Below the pieces are notes generated by a model, which was not told the origin of the DNA, did not search any database, and worked only from the letters and a program-made list of their open reading frames with translations. This document shows positions 1 to 6,606 of a DNA stretch of 14,060 nt, one piece after another. Source of the stretch: Alphaproteobacteria bacterium. Its GTDB lineage: Bacteria; Pseudomonadota; Alphaproteobacteria; UBA8366. A program made the translations under genes and the position numbers. Position 1 is the first letter of the stretch; each line of letters starts with the position of its first letter. The DNA is taken from the NCBI GenBank assembly GCA_018665505.1, contig JABJCS010000673.1, positions 1 through 14,060 on the forward strand. The letters are read 5' to 3'.

Positions 1-923
1 CCTGGGCGGTCACAGTCACCGGTGCGCCGAAGAAATGGGCAATGCAGTTTATCGAGGATCACGAACGCTCGCCGCGTCGCTGGTATGGTGGCGCCGTCGG
101 AGCGGCCTTCGCCAACGGTAATATGAACACTGGCCTCACTTTGAGGACAATTCAATTCAAGGACGGCATCGCCTCGGTCCGTGCGGGTGCAACACTGTTG
201 TTCGATTCTGATCCTAACGAGGAAGAGAACGAAATTCACCTGAAGGCCTCGGCTTTCCTCGATGCGATCAGCAAGCCGACCCCGGCGGGCCATAACGCGG
301 AAACACCGATGCAAGCGCAGACCGGTGCCGGCAAACGCATCCTGCTGATCGATCACGAGGATTCCTTCGTCCACACTTTAGCGAACTATTTCCGCCAGAC
401 CGGGGCCGAAGTCCAGACCATGCGGTTCGGCTTTGATATGGCACAATTGGACGCTATCGCGCCCGACCTCGTGGTGTTCTCACCGGGACCGGGCGAGCCC
501 TCGGATTTCGCCATGAAGGAGACGATTAGCGCGTGCTTGGAACGGAACCTACCGATGTTTGGCGTCTGCCTCGGCCTACAAGGGATCGCAGAATATTTCG
601 GCGGGGAGCTAAAATTCCTCAATTATCCGATGCACGGAAAACCGTCGACGGTCATCGTTGAATCGTCTCCGATGTTTGCGGACCTACCGCCCGCCTTTAC
701 CACGGCGCGCTATCATTCGATCTACTTCAACGCGGACAAAGCTCCCGACGGCATCAAAGTATTGGGCCGCACCGACGACAATGTCGCAATGGCCATTTGT
801 CACGAAAGCCTGCCGATCTGGGCGGTACAGTTCCATCCCGAATCGATCCTAACATTGGAGAACGATCACGGCTTGCAGGTGATCCGCAATGTGGTCGGCA
901 TGGCGGTCGCGGCGGCGGGGTAG
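1..923 (+). CDS. trpE(G): Anthranilate synthase, TrpE-TrpG fusion (3' part, cut by window edge)
   Basis: This is the C-terminal part of a fused anthranilate synthase, which makes anthranilate from chorismate and glutamine, the first committed step of tryptophan synthesis. The open frame runs in from the left edge (codons in phase with base 3). It begins in the end of the chorismate-binding TrpE domain, with the signature VTGAPKKWAMQFIEDHERS followed by RRWYGGAVG. A short linker at about bases 280-330 leads into a class I glutamine amidotransferase domain. That domain opens with LLIDHEDSFVHTLANYF and carries the oxyanion region SPGPGEPSDF. The nucleophile Cys lies in FGVCLGLQG (codon 567-569), and His and Glu lie in VQFHPES (834-836 and 840-842), so the glutaminase triad is intact. 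Fused TrpE-TrpG proteins are typical of alphaproteobacteria; the PhzE family has the same architecture but is less likely here. The 5' end and any leader attenuator are outside the window. Confidence 0.95.
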   Translation, partial: WAVTVTGAPKKWAMQFIEDHERSPRRWYGGAVGAAFANGNMNTGLTLRTIQFKDGIASVRAGATLLFDSDPNEEENEIHLKASAFLDAISKPTPAGHNAETPMQAQTGAGKRILLIDHEDSFVHTLANYFRQTGAEVQTMRFGFDMAQLDAIAPDLVVFSPGPGEPSDFAMKETISACLERNLPMFGVCLGLQGIAEYFGGELKFLNYPMHGKPSTVIVESSPMFADLPPAFTTARYHSIYFNADKAPDGIKVLGRTDDNVAMAICHESLPIWAVQFHPESILTLENDHGLQVIRNVVGMAVAAAG

Positions 924-993
924 CCACCTGTCGAAGGATATCGCCTGATCTAAATCTGGTTCAGGATGAGGTCTGCAATATAGGGGAATACAA

Positions 994-1851
994 ATGGCCG
1001 ATTGGCAGTTGGGCGATATCGAGGTGACGTCGGTCTTGGAACAGATGGCCGAGTTCATGACCCTAGAAGAATTCTTCGACGGCTTCACGCCGGAGATGTT
1101 CGACGCCCATAAAGACTGGCTGCTGCCAAACGCCGTCTCTCCCAGCAGCGGTAAGATGATCCTACCGATCCAATCCTATCTGGTCCGCACCAAGCACCAC
1201 ACGATACTGATCGACACCTGCGTCGGATGCCATAAGAAGTTCAAATGGGTTCCCGATTGGAATGATCGCCGAGATGATACATATCTCAGAAATCTAAAGG
1301 CCGCCAGCGTCGATCCAACCGAGATCGACTACGTCTTCTGCACCCATTTGCATGTGGACCATTGCGGCTGGAACACGAAGCTAGAAGATGGGCGCTGGGT
1401 CCCGACATTCCCGAATGCGAAATACATTTTCTCACAACCGGAATACGAGTCCCACGCGGAATCAAATAACATCGTCTTCCGCGAGAGCGTACTGCCGATC
1501 ATGGAAGCCAAACAGGCGGAGCTGGTAGCTATGGATTTCGCTCTCGATGACAATATCTCGTTGACGCCCACGCCGGGCCACACGGCGGGTCATGTCGCGG
1601 TGCAAATGACATCGAACGGCGTACTTGGCACCATGTCGGGCGACCTGATGCATTCACCACTGCAATGCATTTATACGTCGCTTTGCCCGACAGTCGATCT
1701 GGATCAAGCGATGGCCAGCACCACACGGCAGAAATTTCTCGAGGCGCATGCGGATCAGGACAAAATTGTTGTGACCGCCCACTTCCCGCTGCCCTCGGTG
1801 GGCCGGGTCGTCAGCCAGGGTGATGCGTTCCGGTTCGAGTATTTGGACTGA
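994..1851 (+). CDS. MBL-fold metallo-hydrolase (lactonase / methyl parathion hydrolase-like group)
   Basis: This 285-residue cytosolic metallo-beta-lactamase-fold hydrolase has no signal peptide. The metal site looks complete: THLHVDH at residues 117-123 gives His118, His120, Asp122 and His123; PGHTAGH gives His196; SGDLMH gives Asp217; TAHFP gives His263. These are the ligands of a dinuclear site. Length and motif spacing fit the group that includes N-acylhomoserine lactonases and methyl parathion hydrolase-like enzymes, but nothing seen here fixes the substrate. ATG 994 is supported by AGGGGAA at 982-988. The gene lies 70 bp downstream of the anthranilate synthase on the same strand with no convincing terminator between them, so cotranscription is possible but unproven. 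It ends facing the flavin monooxygenase gene, with a palindromic repeat in the gap. Fold call: very sure. Substrate: unknown. Confidence 0.9.
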   Translation: MADWQLGDIEVTSVLEQMAEFMTLEEFFDGFTPEMFDAHKDWLLPNAVSPSSGKMILPIQSYLVRTKHHTILIDTCVGCHKKFKWVPDWNDRRDDTYLRNLKAASVDPTEIDYVFCTHLHVDHCGWNTKLEDGRWVPTFPNAKYIFSQPEYESHAESNNIVFRESVLPIMEAKQAELVAMDFALDDNISLTPTPGHTAGHVAVQMTSNGVLGTMSGDLMHSPLQCIYTSLCPTVDLDQAMASTTRQKFLEAHADQDKIVVTAHFPLPSVGRVVSQGDAFRFEYLD

Positions 1852-1865
1852 CAACCATCCCAGCA

Positions 1866-1907
1866 CAGATCACCATTCCGGAAACCCAAAGGGTGATCTG
1901 GAATTAC
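1866..1907. repeat. Palindromic repeat, copy 1, in a convergent gap (possible bidirectional terminator)
   Basis: Between the convergent stop codons (1851 and 1915) lies a strong hairpin. ATTCCGGA at 1875-1882 pairs with TCTGGAAT at 1897-1904 with one G-U, and ACCC at 1884-1887 pairs with GGGT at 1891-1894 around an AAA loop. An alternative, mutually exclusive stem pairs CAGATCACC (1866-1874) with GGTGATCTG (1892-1900). The outer arms match a second copy at 3956-3990. No T-run follows the stem, so it is not a classical intrinsic terminator, although its position fits one for both flanking genes. Confidence 0.65.
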
Positions 1908-1914
1908 AACGTTG

Positions 1915-3138
1915 TTAATCCCCCGCCGCCGCCGTCTTCACCGGATCCAGCTGCACGGAGTTTTCGCTGAACCGGCTTTGGTAGGGATCGGTGTCCAGTT
2001 CTTCCAACTCGATCTCGCCTTCAAGGACCTGGCGTTTCCACTCCTGATGCTCGGGCTCCATCTCTTGGAATTCGGGCATGACCTCGTTCGCGAACAGCTC
2101 AAGGCTTTCACAAATGTGCTCGTGGGAATTCTTACCTGCCTGATTGAGCAGGATGATCTGATCCACATGGGAGCTTGAATATTTCCGTAACCGGTTGCGG
2201 ATGGTCTCGGGTGAGCCAATTAAGCCGCCGGAAATTGCCTTGGCATGGCCTTCGGGATTGGCCTTTTTCCAGGCTTCGTACTCAGCCCAGAGGTCGACCG
2301 TGCCCGGCGGCGGGCGGTCGCGGCCTTCGCCGAGGCGGTCGGCGCTATAGAATTTCAATGCGAACTGGAAGAACGGAATACCGTCTGCGCGCCGCCGCGC
2401 TTCCTCGTCTGTCTCCGCGCACATGAAGTAGCTGACCAGCGCCATGTTCGGGTTGGTTTCATAATTGGTCAGTTTATCCATGCGCTTGGTAAAGGAATTG
2501 TAATACGCATGCACCCAAGCGTGGGCGGCGTCGGCGCTAATGAACTGAAAACCGAGAGCTCCCATCCCCCGACGTCCCGCCATCTCTATCGTCTGCAATT
2601 GCGAGCACGCGACCCAGAGCGGCGGGTGCGGTTTTTGTACCGGTTTCGGCAGGACATTGCGGAGTGGAAATTTGAAATGGGGACCGTCATATTCGAATCC
2701 GCCATCGGCGAACATTGGCATGACTGCGCGGACCGCATCTTCCCACACTTCGCGCTTCTCCGGAATGGTGCGATCAAAGGGAGCGAGTTCCGTAAGGCTG
2801 CCGCCTTCACCCATACCAAACTCAACCCGGCCGTCGCTGATCAGATCGAGAGTCGCCACGCGTTCGGCGACGCGGGCTGGATGATTGGTGGTCAGCTGAA
2901 TGATGCCGTGACCGAGACGGATATCCTTGGTGCGTTGGCTAGCAGCACCCAGAAATACTTCCGGTGCCGGGCAGTGGGAATATTCCTCGAGAAAATGATG
3001 CTCAACCATCCAGGCGTAGTCGACGCCCAGCCCATCCGCCAATTCCACTTGATCGAGGGCGTTCTTGAACAGCTGCTGTTCCGAACCCGTTTCCCAGGGG
3101 CGGGGCAGTTGCAACTCATAGAAAATGCCGAATTTCAT
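1915..3138 (-). CDS. LLM-class (luciferase-like) flavin-dependent monooxygenase
   Basis: This 407-residue member of the bacterial luciferase-like family is a TIM-barrel monooxygenase expected to use FMNH2 or F420. It starts MKFGIFYELQLPRPW, the usual first beta strand. It has EHHF at residues 46-49 in the family's active-site position, the strand-helix motif SDGRVEFGMGEGGS (about 101-114), and the PPLWVACS region that follows KPVQKPHPP. The length is typical. The start is supported by GGGAGAG at 3145-3151 on this strand, 6 bases before ATG. It lies 12 bp downstream of the SDR gene, whose stop codon touches this ribosome-binding site, so the two are almost certainly cotranscribed and probably translationally linked. 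No flavin reductase is visible nearby. The substrate cannot be told from sequence; family members oxidise aldehydes, alkanesulfonates, nitrilotriacetate-type chelates and other small molecules. Confidence 0.92.
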   Translation of the reverse strand: MKFGIFYELQLPRPWETGSEQQLFKNALDQVELADGLGVDYAWMVEHHFLEEYSHCPAPEVFLGAASQRTKDIRLGHGIIQLTTNHPARVAERVATLDLISDGRVEFGMGEGGSLTELAPFDRTIPEKREVWEDAVRAVMPMFADGGFEYDGPHFKFPLRNVLPKPVQKPHPPLWVACSQLQTIEMAGRRGMGALGFQFISADAAHAWVHAYYNSFTKRMDKLTNYETNPNMALVSYFMCAETDEEARRRADGIPFFQFALKFYSADRLGEGRDRPPPGTVDLWAEYEAWKKANPEGHAKAISGGLIGSPETIRNRLRKYSSSHVDQIILLNQAGKNSHEHICESLELFANEVMPEFQEMEPEHQEWKRQVLEGEIELEELDTDPYQSRFSENSVQLDPVKTAAAGD

Positions 3139-3150
3139 GGTCGTCTCTCC

Positions 3151-3924
3151 CTAACCGCCGCCGAGCATGCCGCCATCGACGACCAACTCGTTGCTGTTGA
3201 TATACCGGGCCTCGTCCGACGCCAGATAGAGCGCCGCATAGGCCACATCCTCGACCTCGCCGAGACGCCCCAACGGCACGGATTGCGTTCGCTTCTCGGC
3301 CGATTCTTCCAAGTCACCGTAATACTTAAGCACCGCCTCCCCGAGCGGGGTGCGCACCATACCCGGATGGATTGAGTTGCAACGGATATTGTATCCCTTG
3401 CGGCCACAATAGGCCGCGACCGATTTCGTCAATTGCCGCACTGCGCCCTTCGACGCGCCGTAAGCCGCAATCCCCGGTGTCGCCCGGAACCCGGCGGTGG
3501 ACGAAATATTAATGATCGACCCGCCGCCGCTATCCTTCATTGCCTGGATCACGGCCCGGCATCCAAGGAAGACACCATCGCTGTTGATCTCTTGAACAAA
3601 TTTCCACTCATCCAAGCTCATGTGTTCAATATCTTGCGAGGCTCCCGTTCCCATAACACCGGCATTGTTCATGAGGATGTCGAGCTTACCGTGCATCGCG
3701 ACGGTCTCTTCGACGACGCGTTTCCAATCGTCTTCCGAAGTCACATCATGGGCCATGGCGCTCGCCGCATTACCGATCTCCCGCGCCACCGCCTGCACGC
3801 CGTCGACGTTCTTATCGGTGAGCACGACCTTGGCGCCTTCGCCCGCGAAAATCTTACCGGTCGAAGCGCCGAAGCCCGAGGCCCCACCAGTAATGAGCGC
3901 AATCTTACCGTCCAGTCGTGACAT
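3151..3924 (-). CDS. Short-chain dehydrogenase/reductase (classical SDR, probably NAD-dependent)
   Basis: This 257-residue classical SDR oxidises an alcohol or reduces a ketone on an unknown small molecule. Visible motifs are the cofactor loop TGGASGFG (residues 12-19), Asp37 at the end of the second strand (which usually selects NAD over NADP), the adenine-binding DV at 60-61, NNAG at 86-89, and a full catalytic set: Asn114, Ser141 or Ser142 in NISSTAG, Tyr155 and Lys159 in YGASK. HPGMVRTPL follows as usual. The C-terminus VVDGGMLGGG is typical. ATG is preceded by GAGGAAGG about 8 bases upstream on this strand. The flavin monooxygenase gene follows 12 bp downstream, so the pair probably forms a two-gene unit. 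The 184-bp gap before it contains a nested inverted-repeat element, suggesting that transcription of this pair starts there or is separated there from the cupin gene. Confidence 0.94.
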   Translation of the reverse strand: MSRLDGKIALITGGASGFGASTGKIFAGEGAKVVLTDKNVDGVQAVAREIGNAASAMAHDVTSEDDWKRVVEETVAMHGKLDILMNNAGVMGTGASQDIEHMSLDEWKFVQEINSDGVFLGCRAVIQAMKDSGGGSIINISSTAGFRATPGIAAYGASKGAVRQLTKSVAAYCGRKGYNIRCNSIHPGMVRTPLGEAVLKYYGDLEESAEKRTQSVPLGRLGEVEDVAYAALYLASDEARYINSNELVVDGGMLGGG

Positions 3925-3952
3925 TTTGTTTTCCTTCCTCTCTAACTCTATG

Positions 3953-4080
3953 CGTCATTCCGGAAACGCAGCAGCGTTATCCGGAATTATGGCCTGAGCC
4001 TCGCCCCTGATAACGTCCACCGAATAAAAGGCTCAGGCAATAACTCTAGGTTCATCTCTTCGAGACGCCCCGGAATGACG
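3953..4080. repeat. Nested inverted-repeat element (128 bp, 11-bp perfect ends)
   Basis: CGTCATTCCGG at 3953-3963 and CCGGAATGACG at 4070-4080 are perfect 11-bp inverted repeats. Inside them, GCCTGAGCC (3992-4000) pairs with GGCTCAGGC (4030-4038). The left end also forms its own hairpin: ATTCCGGA (3957-3964) with TCCGGAAT (3980-3987), and AACGC (3965-3969) with GCGTT (3974-3978). The element has no coding capacity and fills most of the gap between the cupin and SDR genes. Its form is that of a REP- or MITE-like dispersed repeat of the kind common in alphaproteobacterial genomes; the family assignment is inferred. Confidence 0.7.
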
Positions 4081-4108
4081 GTGTTCGGATAAAACCATCT
4101 GGTGTTTC

Positions 4109-4870
4109 CTATTCGCCGTCCGGTTCCGGCGGGAACTGCAATAACAACACGCTGGCGCCCTCGGTGCCGCCTTTGACGGCCAGCGGCGCGTCGTCGTGAG
4201 CGCGATAAATCAGTGATTTGGTCTCATACTCTTCCCCGTCATAGCGAACTGAACCTCCGACCACATAGGCGTACCCACCCGCACCATTGGTCTCGAGCGT
4301 GATCGCACATTCATGGCCGGGTCCGATATTGAACTGGCGCACACCAAGGCCGTCTTCTTCCAACGGGATAAGGTCGGCAGTCTCCACGGCGACGGATTTC
4401 AGCGCCGCGGCGTCCGGCACCGGGACCTCTTCAGCCACCCTGTGCAGCCGCTTGATCTTACGCAGCTTGTACCGGTTAGCGGGCATGAGTTTCGCGCCGG
4501 AATCCCAGTTATTCCGCAGCGTCATGTAATGCGCACCGTCATCGCCCGCGGAGATCGGGCCATAGGTCGTGTGCGCCTTTGCGTAATGCACCATCACTCC
4601 ATCGAAGGGCTTTTTGCCGAAGGCTCCCTTACCATGCACGAACACCTGGAATTGGTTGGTATCGTGGAAATGCGCCGCTACTTCACTGTTTGCCGGCTGT
4701 TCGATCAGATACGCCTGCGGCATGGCTTTCTTTTTCTCGTCCGCGTTGCCGCCGCGCGCCGGCGGCGAGCCGAAATAGAGGCTGCGATAAAACGGCTTCG
4801 CGATGACTTCGGGAAAAGTATTCCCAACACGATTTTCAAATGCCTCTTGGGCGGTAACAGCAATGGGCAT
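4109..4870 (-). CDS. Cupin-like (probable bicupin) protein of unknown function
   Basis: I do not recognise this 253-residue protein as a named family. The N-terminal half looks like a cupin barrel: HFH at residues 67-69 falls in a PANSEVAAHFHDTNQFQVFV stretch, the usual first cupin motif, and a further histidine lies at 100 (YAKAHTTYGPI). The C-terminal half, from about 178, again shows the alternating strands and glycine turns of a cupin (GPGHECAITLETNGAGGYAY, then VGGSVRYDGEEY), but without a clear metal-ligand set, so only one metal site is expected. No signal peptide is present. ATG is preceded by GGAGG at 4879-4883 on this strand. A 17-bp dyad (4894-4910) lies just upstream. Possible roles are dioxygenase, isomerase or a small-molecule sensor; none is supported specifically. 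Confidence 0.8.
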   Translation of the reverse strand: MPIAVTAQEAFENRVGNTFPEVIAKPFYRSLYFGSPPARGGNADEKKKAMPQAYLIEQPANSEVAAHFHDTNQFQVFVHGKGAFGKKPFDGVMVHYAKAHTTYGPISAGDDGAHYMTLRNNWDSGAKLMPANRYKLRKIKRLHRVAEEVPVPDAAALKSVAVETADLIPLEEDGLGVRQFNIGPGHECAITLETNGAGGYAYVVGGSVRYDGEEYETKSLIYRAHDDAPLAVKGGTEGASVLLLQFPPEPDGE

Positions 4871-4893
4871 GGTTGATGCCTCCTACCTATCAA

Positions 4894-4910
4894 TCTCAAT
4901 CATCTTGAGA
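4894..4910. promoter_or_regulatory. 17-bp dyad upstream of the cupin gene (candidate operator)
   Basis: TCTCAA (4894-4899) and TTGAGA (4905-4910) form a perfect inverted repeat around a 5-base centre. It lies 23 bases upstream of the cupin ATG and downstream of the kinase stop codon. Arm length and spacing fit a dimeric repressor site better than a terminator, because the stem is short and no T-run follows. The role is inferred from position. Confidence 0.35.
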
Positions 4911-4942
4911 ATAGAAATGGGGCTATTCCATGAGGGAGCCAG

Positions 4943-6109
4943 TCACCGCGTCTTCAATCGCGCTGCCGGGAAGCTCAGACGCACGGCGGTACCTATACCG
5001 ACTTCACTCTCAAGCGAGAGTATGCCTCCGTGCAATTCAACAAAAGACTTGGCGAGTGGAAGCCCCAATCCGGTTCCTCGCATCGTGTCACCTGATTCGC
5101 GCACTTGACCAAATAACTGAAGCGCAGCCTCCATCCCTTCTGGCGACATTCCGCGACCGTTATCTCGGACGAATATTTCCAATCCATCATCCGAGGTGCG
5201 CTCAAACACGACGGCGATCCGTCCACCGATTTCGGTGAATTTAATCGCGTTTGATAAGATATTTGAAAATATTTGACGAAGCGCCCGTTCGTCCCCCCAA
5301 AAATCTCTCAACGCGGAGAGCTAACCAACTGATATCGTGATTTCCTTATGCCGCGCTTCTTCAGAAAACAGGTGTACGACAGATTCTACCAATTCCTGCA
5401 GATCAATGTTTTTTTCCACGAGGTCATACTTTTCTGCTTCCACTTTCGAGAGGTCGAGAAGGTCATCCAAAAGGCCAAGCAAATGCTGGCCACTTTGATG
5501 AATGATTTCGGCATACTCGACATGCCGATTGCCTTTACTCAAATCAACGGCGCCGAGCTTCATAGTTTCTGAAAAACCCAAAATCGCATTCAGCGGCGTG
5601 CGAAGTTCATGACTCATAAAAGCAAGAAAAGTAGATTTCGCTTGATTGGCTGCTTCGGCGGCTGCGCGCGCTTTATCCAGTTCTTCAGCTTGTTTGCGAA
5701 AAGCGTCTCGACTTTCGAGAAGCTCTCGTTCAGCGGTTTTCAGGTCGGTAATGTCGAGATCGTAGCCTACTATCCCAAGGACCTCACCGCCCTCGACAAT
5801 AGGGTATTTGTAAACCTTATAGGTCTTTTCCTGAATAACCTCGATTTGTGAAATAGGTTGCCGTGTTTCGAACACCCGGCGATCGTGTTCAAGTGCGGGC
5901 GATGCCTCCTCCGGCGTTAAATGTTCACCCGCCAGCTTTCCAAACACGTCTTCAATAGTGGTATCGAACTCGGTTTCGAACGCCGCGTTGACGTCAATGA
6001 AACGCAAGTTTTTATCCTTAATATATACGGGAAACGGTGCGTGCCTCATAACAGCCCGATAAAGAAACTCGAAATCCTTCCCTGGTAGATTCTTTTTATT
6101 TATTGGCAT
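4943..6109 (-). pseudogene. PAS-domain sensor histidine kinase, interrupted by one in-frame TAG
   Basis: Apart from one stop codon this is a complete cytosolic kinase of about 388 codons. A PAS domain (about residues 12-120) is followed by a coiled linker (about 122-157), a HisKA dimerisation domain with the phospho-acceptor His167 in FMSHELRTPLNAILGF, and a HATPase_c domain. The latter has the N box NILSNAIKFT (Asn287), the G1 box RDNGRGMSPEG (Asp316), an LFGQV segment and the G2 box GTGLGLPLAKSF (about 345-356). The TAG at 5321-5323 is codon 263, exactly between the HisKA and ATPase parts; both sides are in the same frame and all catalytic boxes are intact. It is therefore a point nonsense change (for example from CAG), a sequencing error or a readthrough site. 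The ATPase half has no good start or ribosome-binding site of its own. ATG lies 11 bp after the DUF188 gene, with only a weak ribosome-binding site. No response regulator is visible. Confidence 0.85.
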
Positions 6110-6120
6110 TTATTGCACGC

Positions 6121-6606
6121 CTATCGTGACGACACGGCGCGCCGTGCCGATTGGACCGCATTCTCCAATGCGTCCAAGAATCGAATACGGTCCTGTTTCG
6201 TGAAGGATGGATTGGTGCCACGTATCTCTCCCCTATCCCGCAAGTCAGCCATTAGGTCTCGAGTTGCGAGGGCGGTACCGATATTTTGCTCGCTGAACGG
6301 CTTGCCGGTCGGGCCCATGACGGTGGCCCCCTTCTCCAGACATCGCGCCGCCAAGGGGATATCTGCGGTAATCGCGATATCGCCCGCTCCTATATTCTCG
6401 ACGATCCAATTATCCGCGGCGTCCAATCCTTCGGCAACGACTTCCAACGCAATCAAGGGTGATTGCGGCAATCGGAGCCAGCTGTTGCAGACAACGCGGG
6501 TAAGCAGATTGTGACGGCCCGCGACCCGGTAGACTTCATCCTTCACGGGGCACGCGTCGCCATCGACATAGACGATCAACAAGTCGTCGCGCTGGACTTC
6601 GCTCAC
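6121..6606 (-). CDS. YaiI/YqxD family protein (DUF188)
   Basis: This belongs to the YaiI/YqxD (DUF188) family, small proteins with a PIN-like fold whose biochemical role is not settled. With a GTG start at 6606 it is 161 residues. Family hallmarks are visible: IVYVDGDACPVKDEVYRVA near the N-terminus, a GDIAITADIPLAARCLEKGA block (aspartates typical of PIN-like sites), and GKPFSEQNIGTALATRDLMA. The GTG overlaps the TGA of the upstream TIM-barrel gene in a GTGA arrangement (6603-6606), with GAGG at 6611-6614. Translational coupling is therefore the simplest reading, rather than a longer start inside the upstream gene at 6645. A TTG at 6580-6582 would give the more canonical short N-terminus but has no ribosome-binding site. 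The family is usually not tied to a pathway, so its place in a catabolic run may be incidental. Confidence 0.9.
   Translation of the reverse strand: MSEVQRDDLLIVYVDGDACPVKDEVYRVAGRHNLLTRVVCNSWLRLPQSPLIALEVVAEGLDAADNWIVENIGAGDIAITADIPLAARCLEKGATVMGPTGKPFSEQNIGTALATRDLMADLRDRGEIRGTNPSFTKQDRIRFLDALENAVQSARRAVSSR

Noticed and set aside
924..993. Terminator after the anthranilate synthase gene
   Set aside because: Only a 5-bp CCTGA/TCAGG pairing with a long loop and no T-run was found, too weak to support.
994..1851. Calling the MBL protein a quorum-quenching lactonase
   Set aside because: The metal motif is shared by many hydrolases. No substrate-specific residues or quorum-sensing genes are visible.
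2245..3375. Long plus-strand open frame (376 codons) antisense to the flavin monooxygenase and SDR genes
   Set aside because: It lies wholly opposite two well-supported genes with clear motifs, crosses their boundary, and shows no recognisable protein pattern. GC-rich codon bias readily leaves such antisense frames open.
4943..5311. Independent small ATPase-domain protein starting at TTG 5311
   Set aside because: No ribosome-binding site precedes it, and its sequence continues the kinase frame exactly. It is the interrupted C-terminal half.
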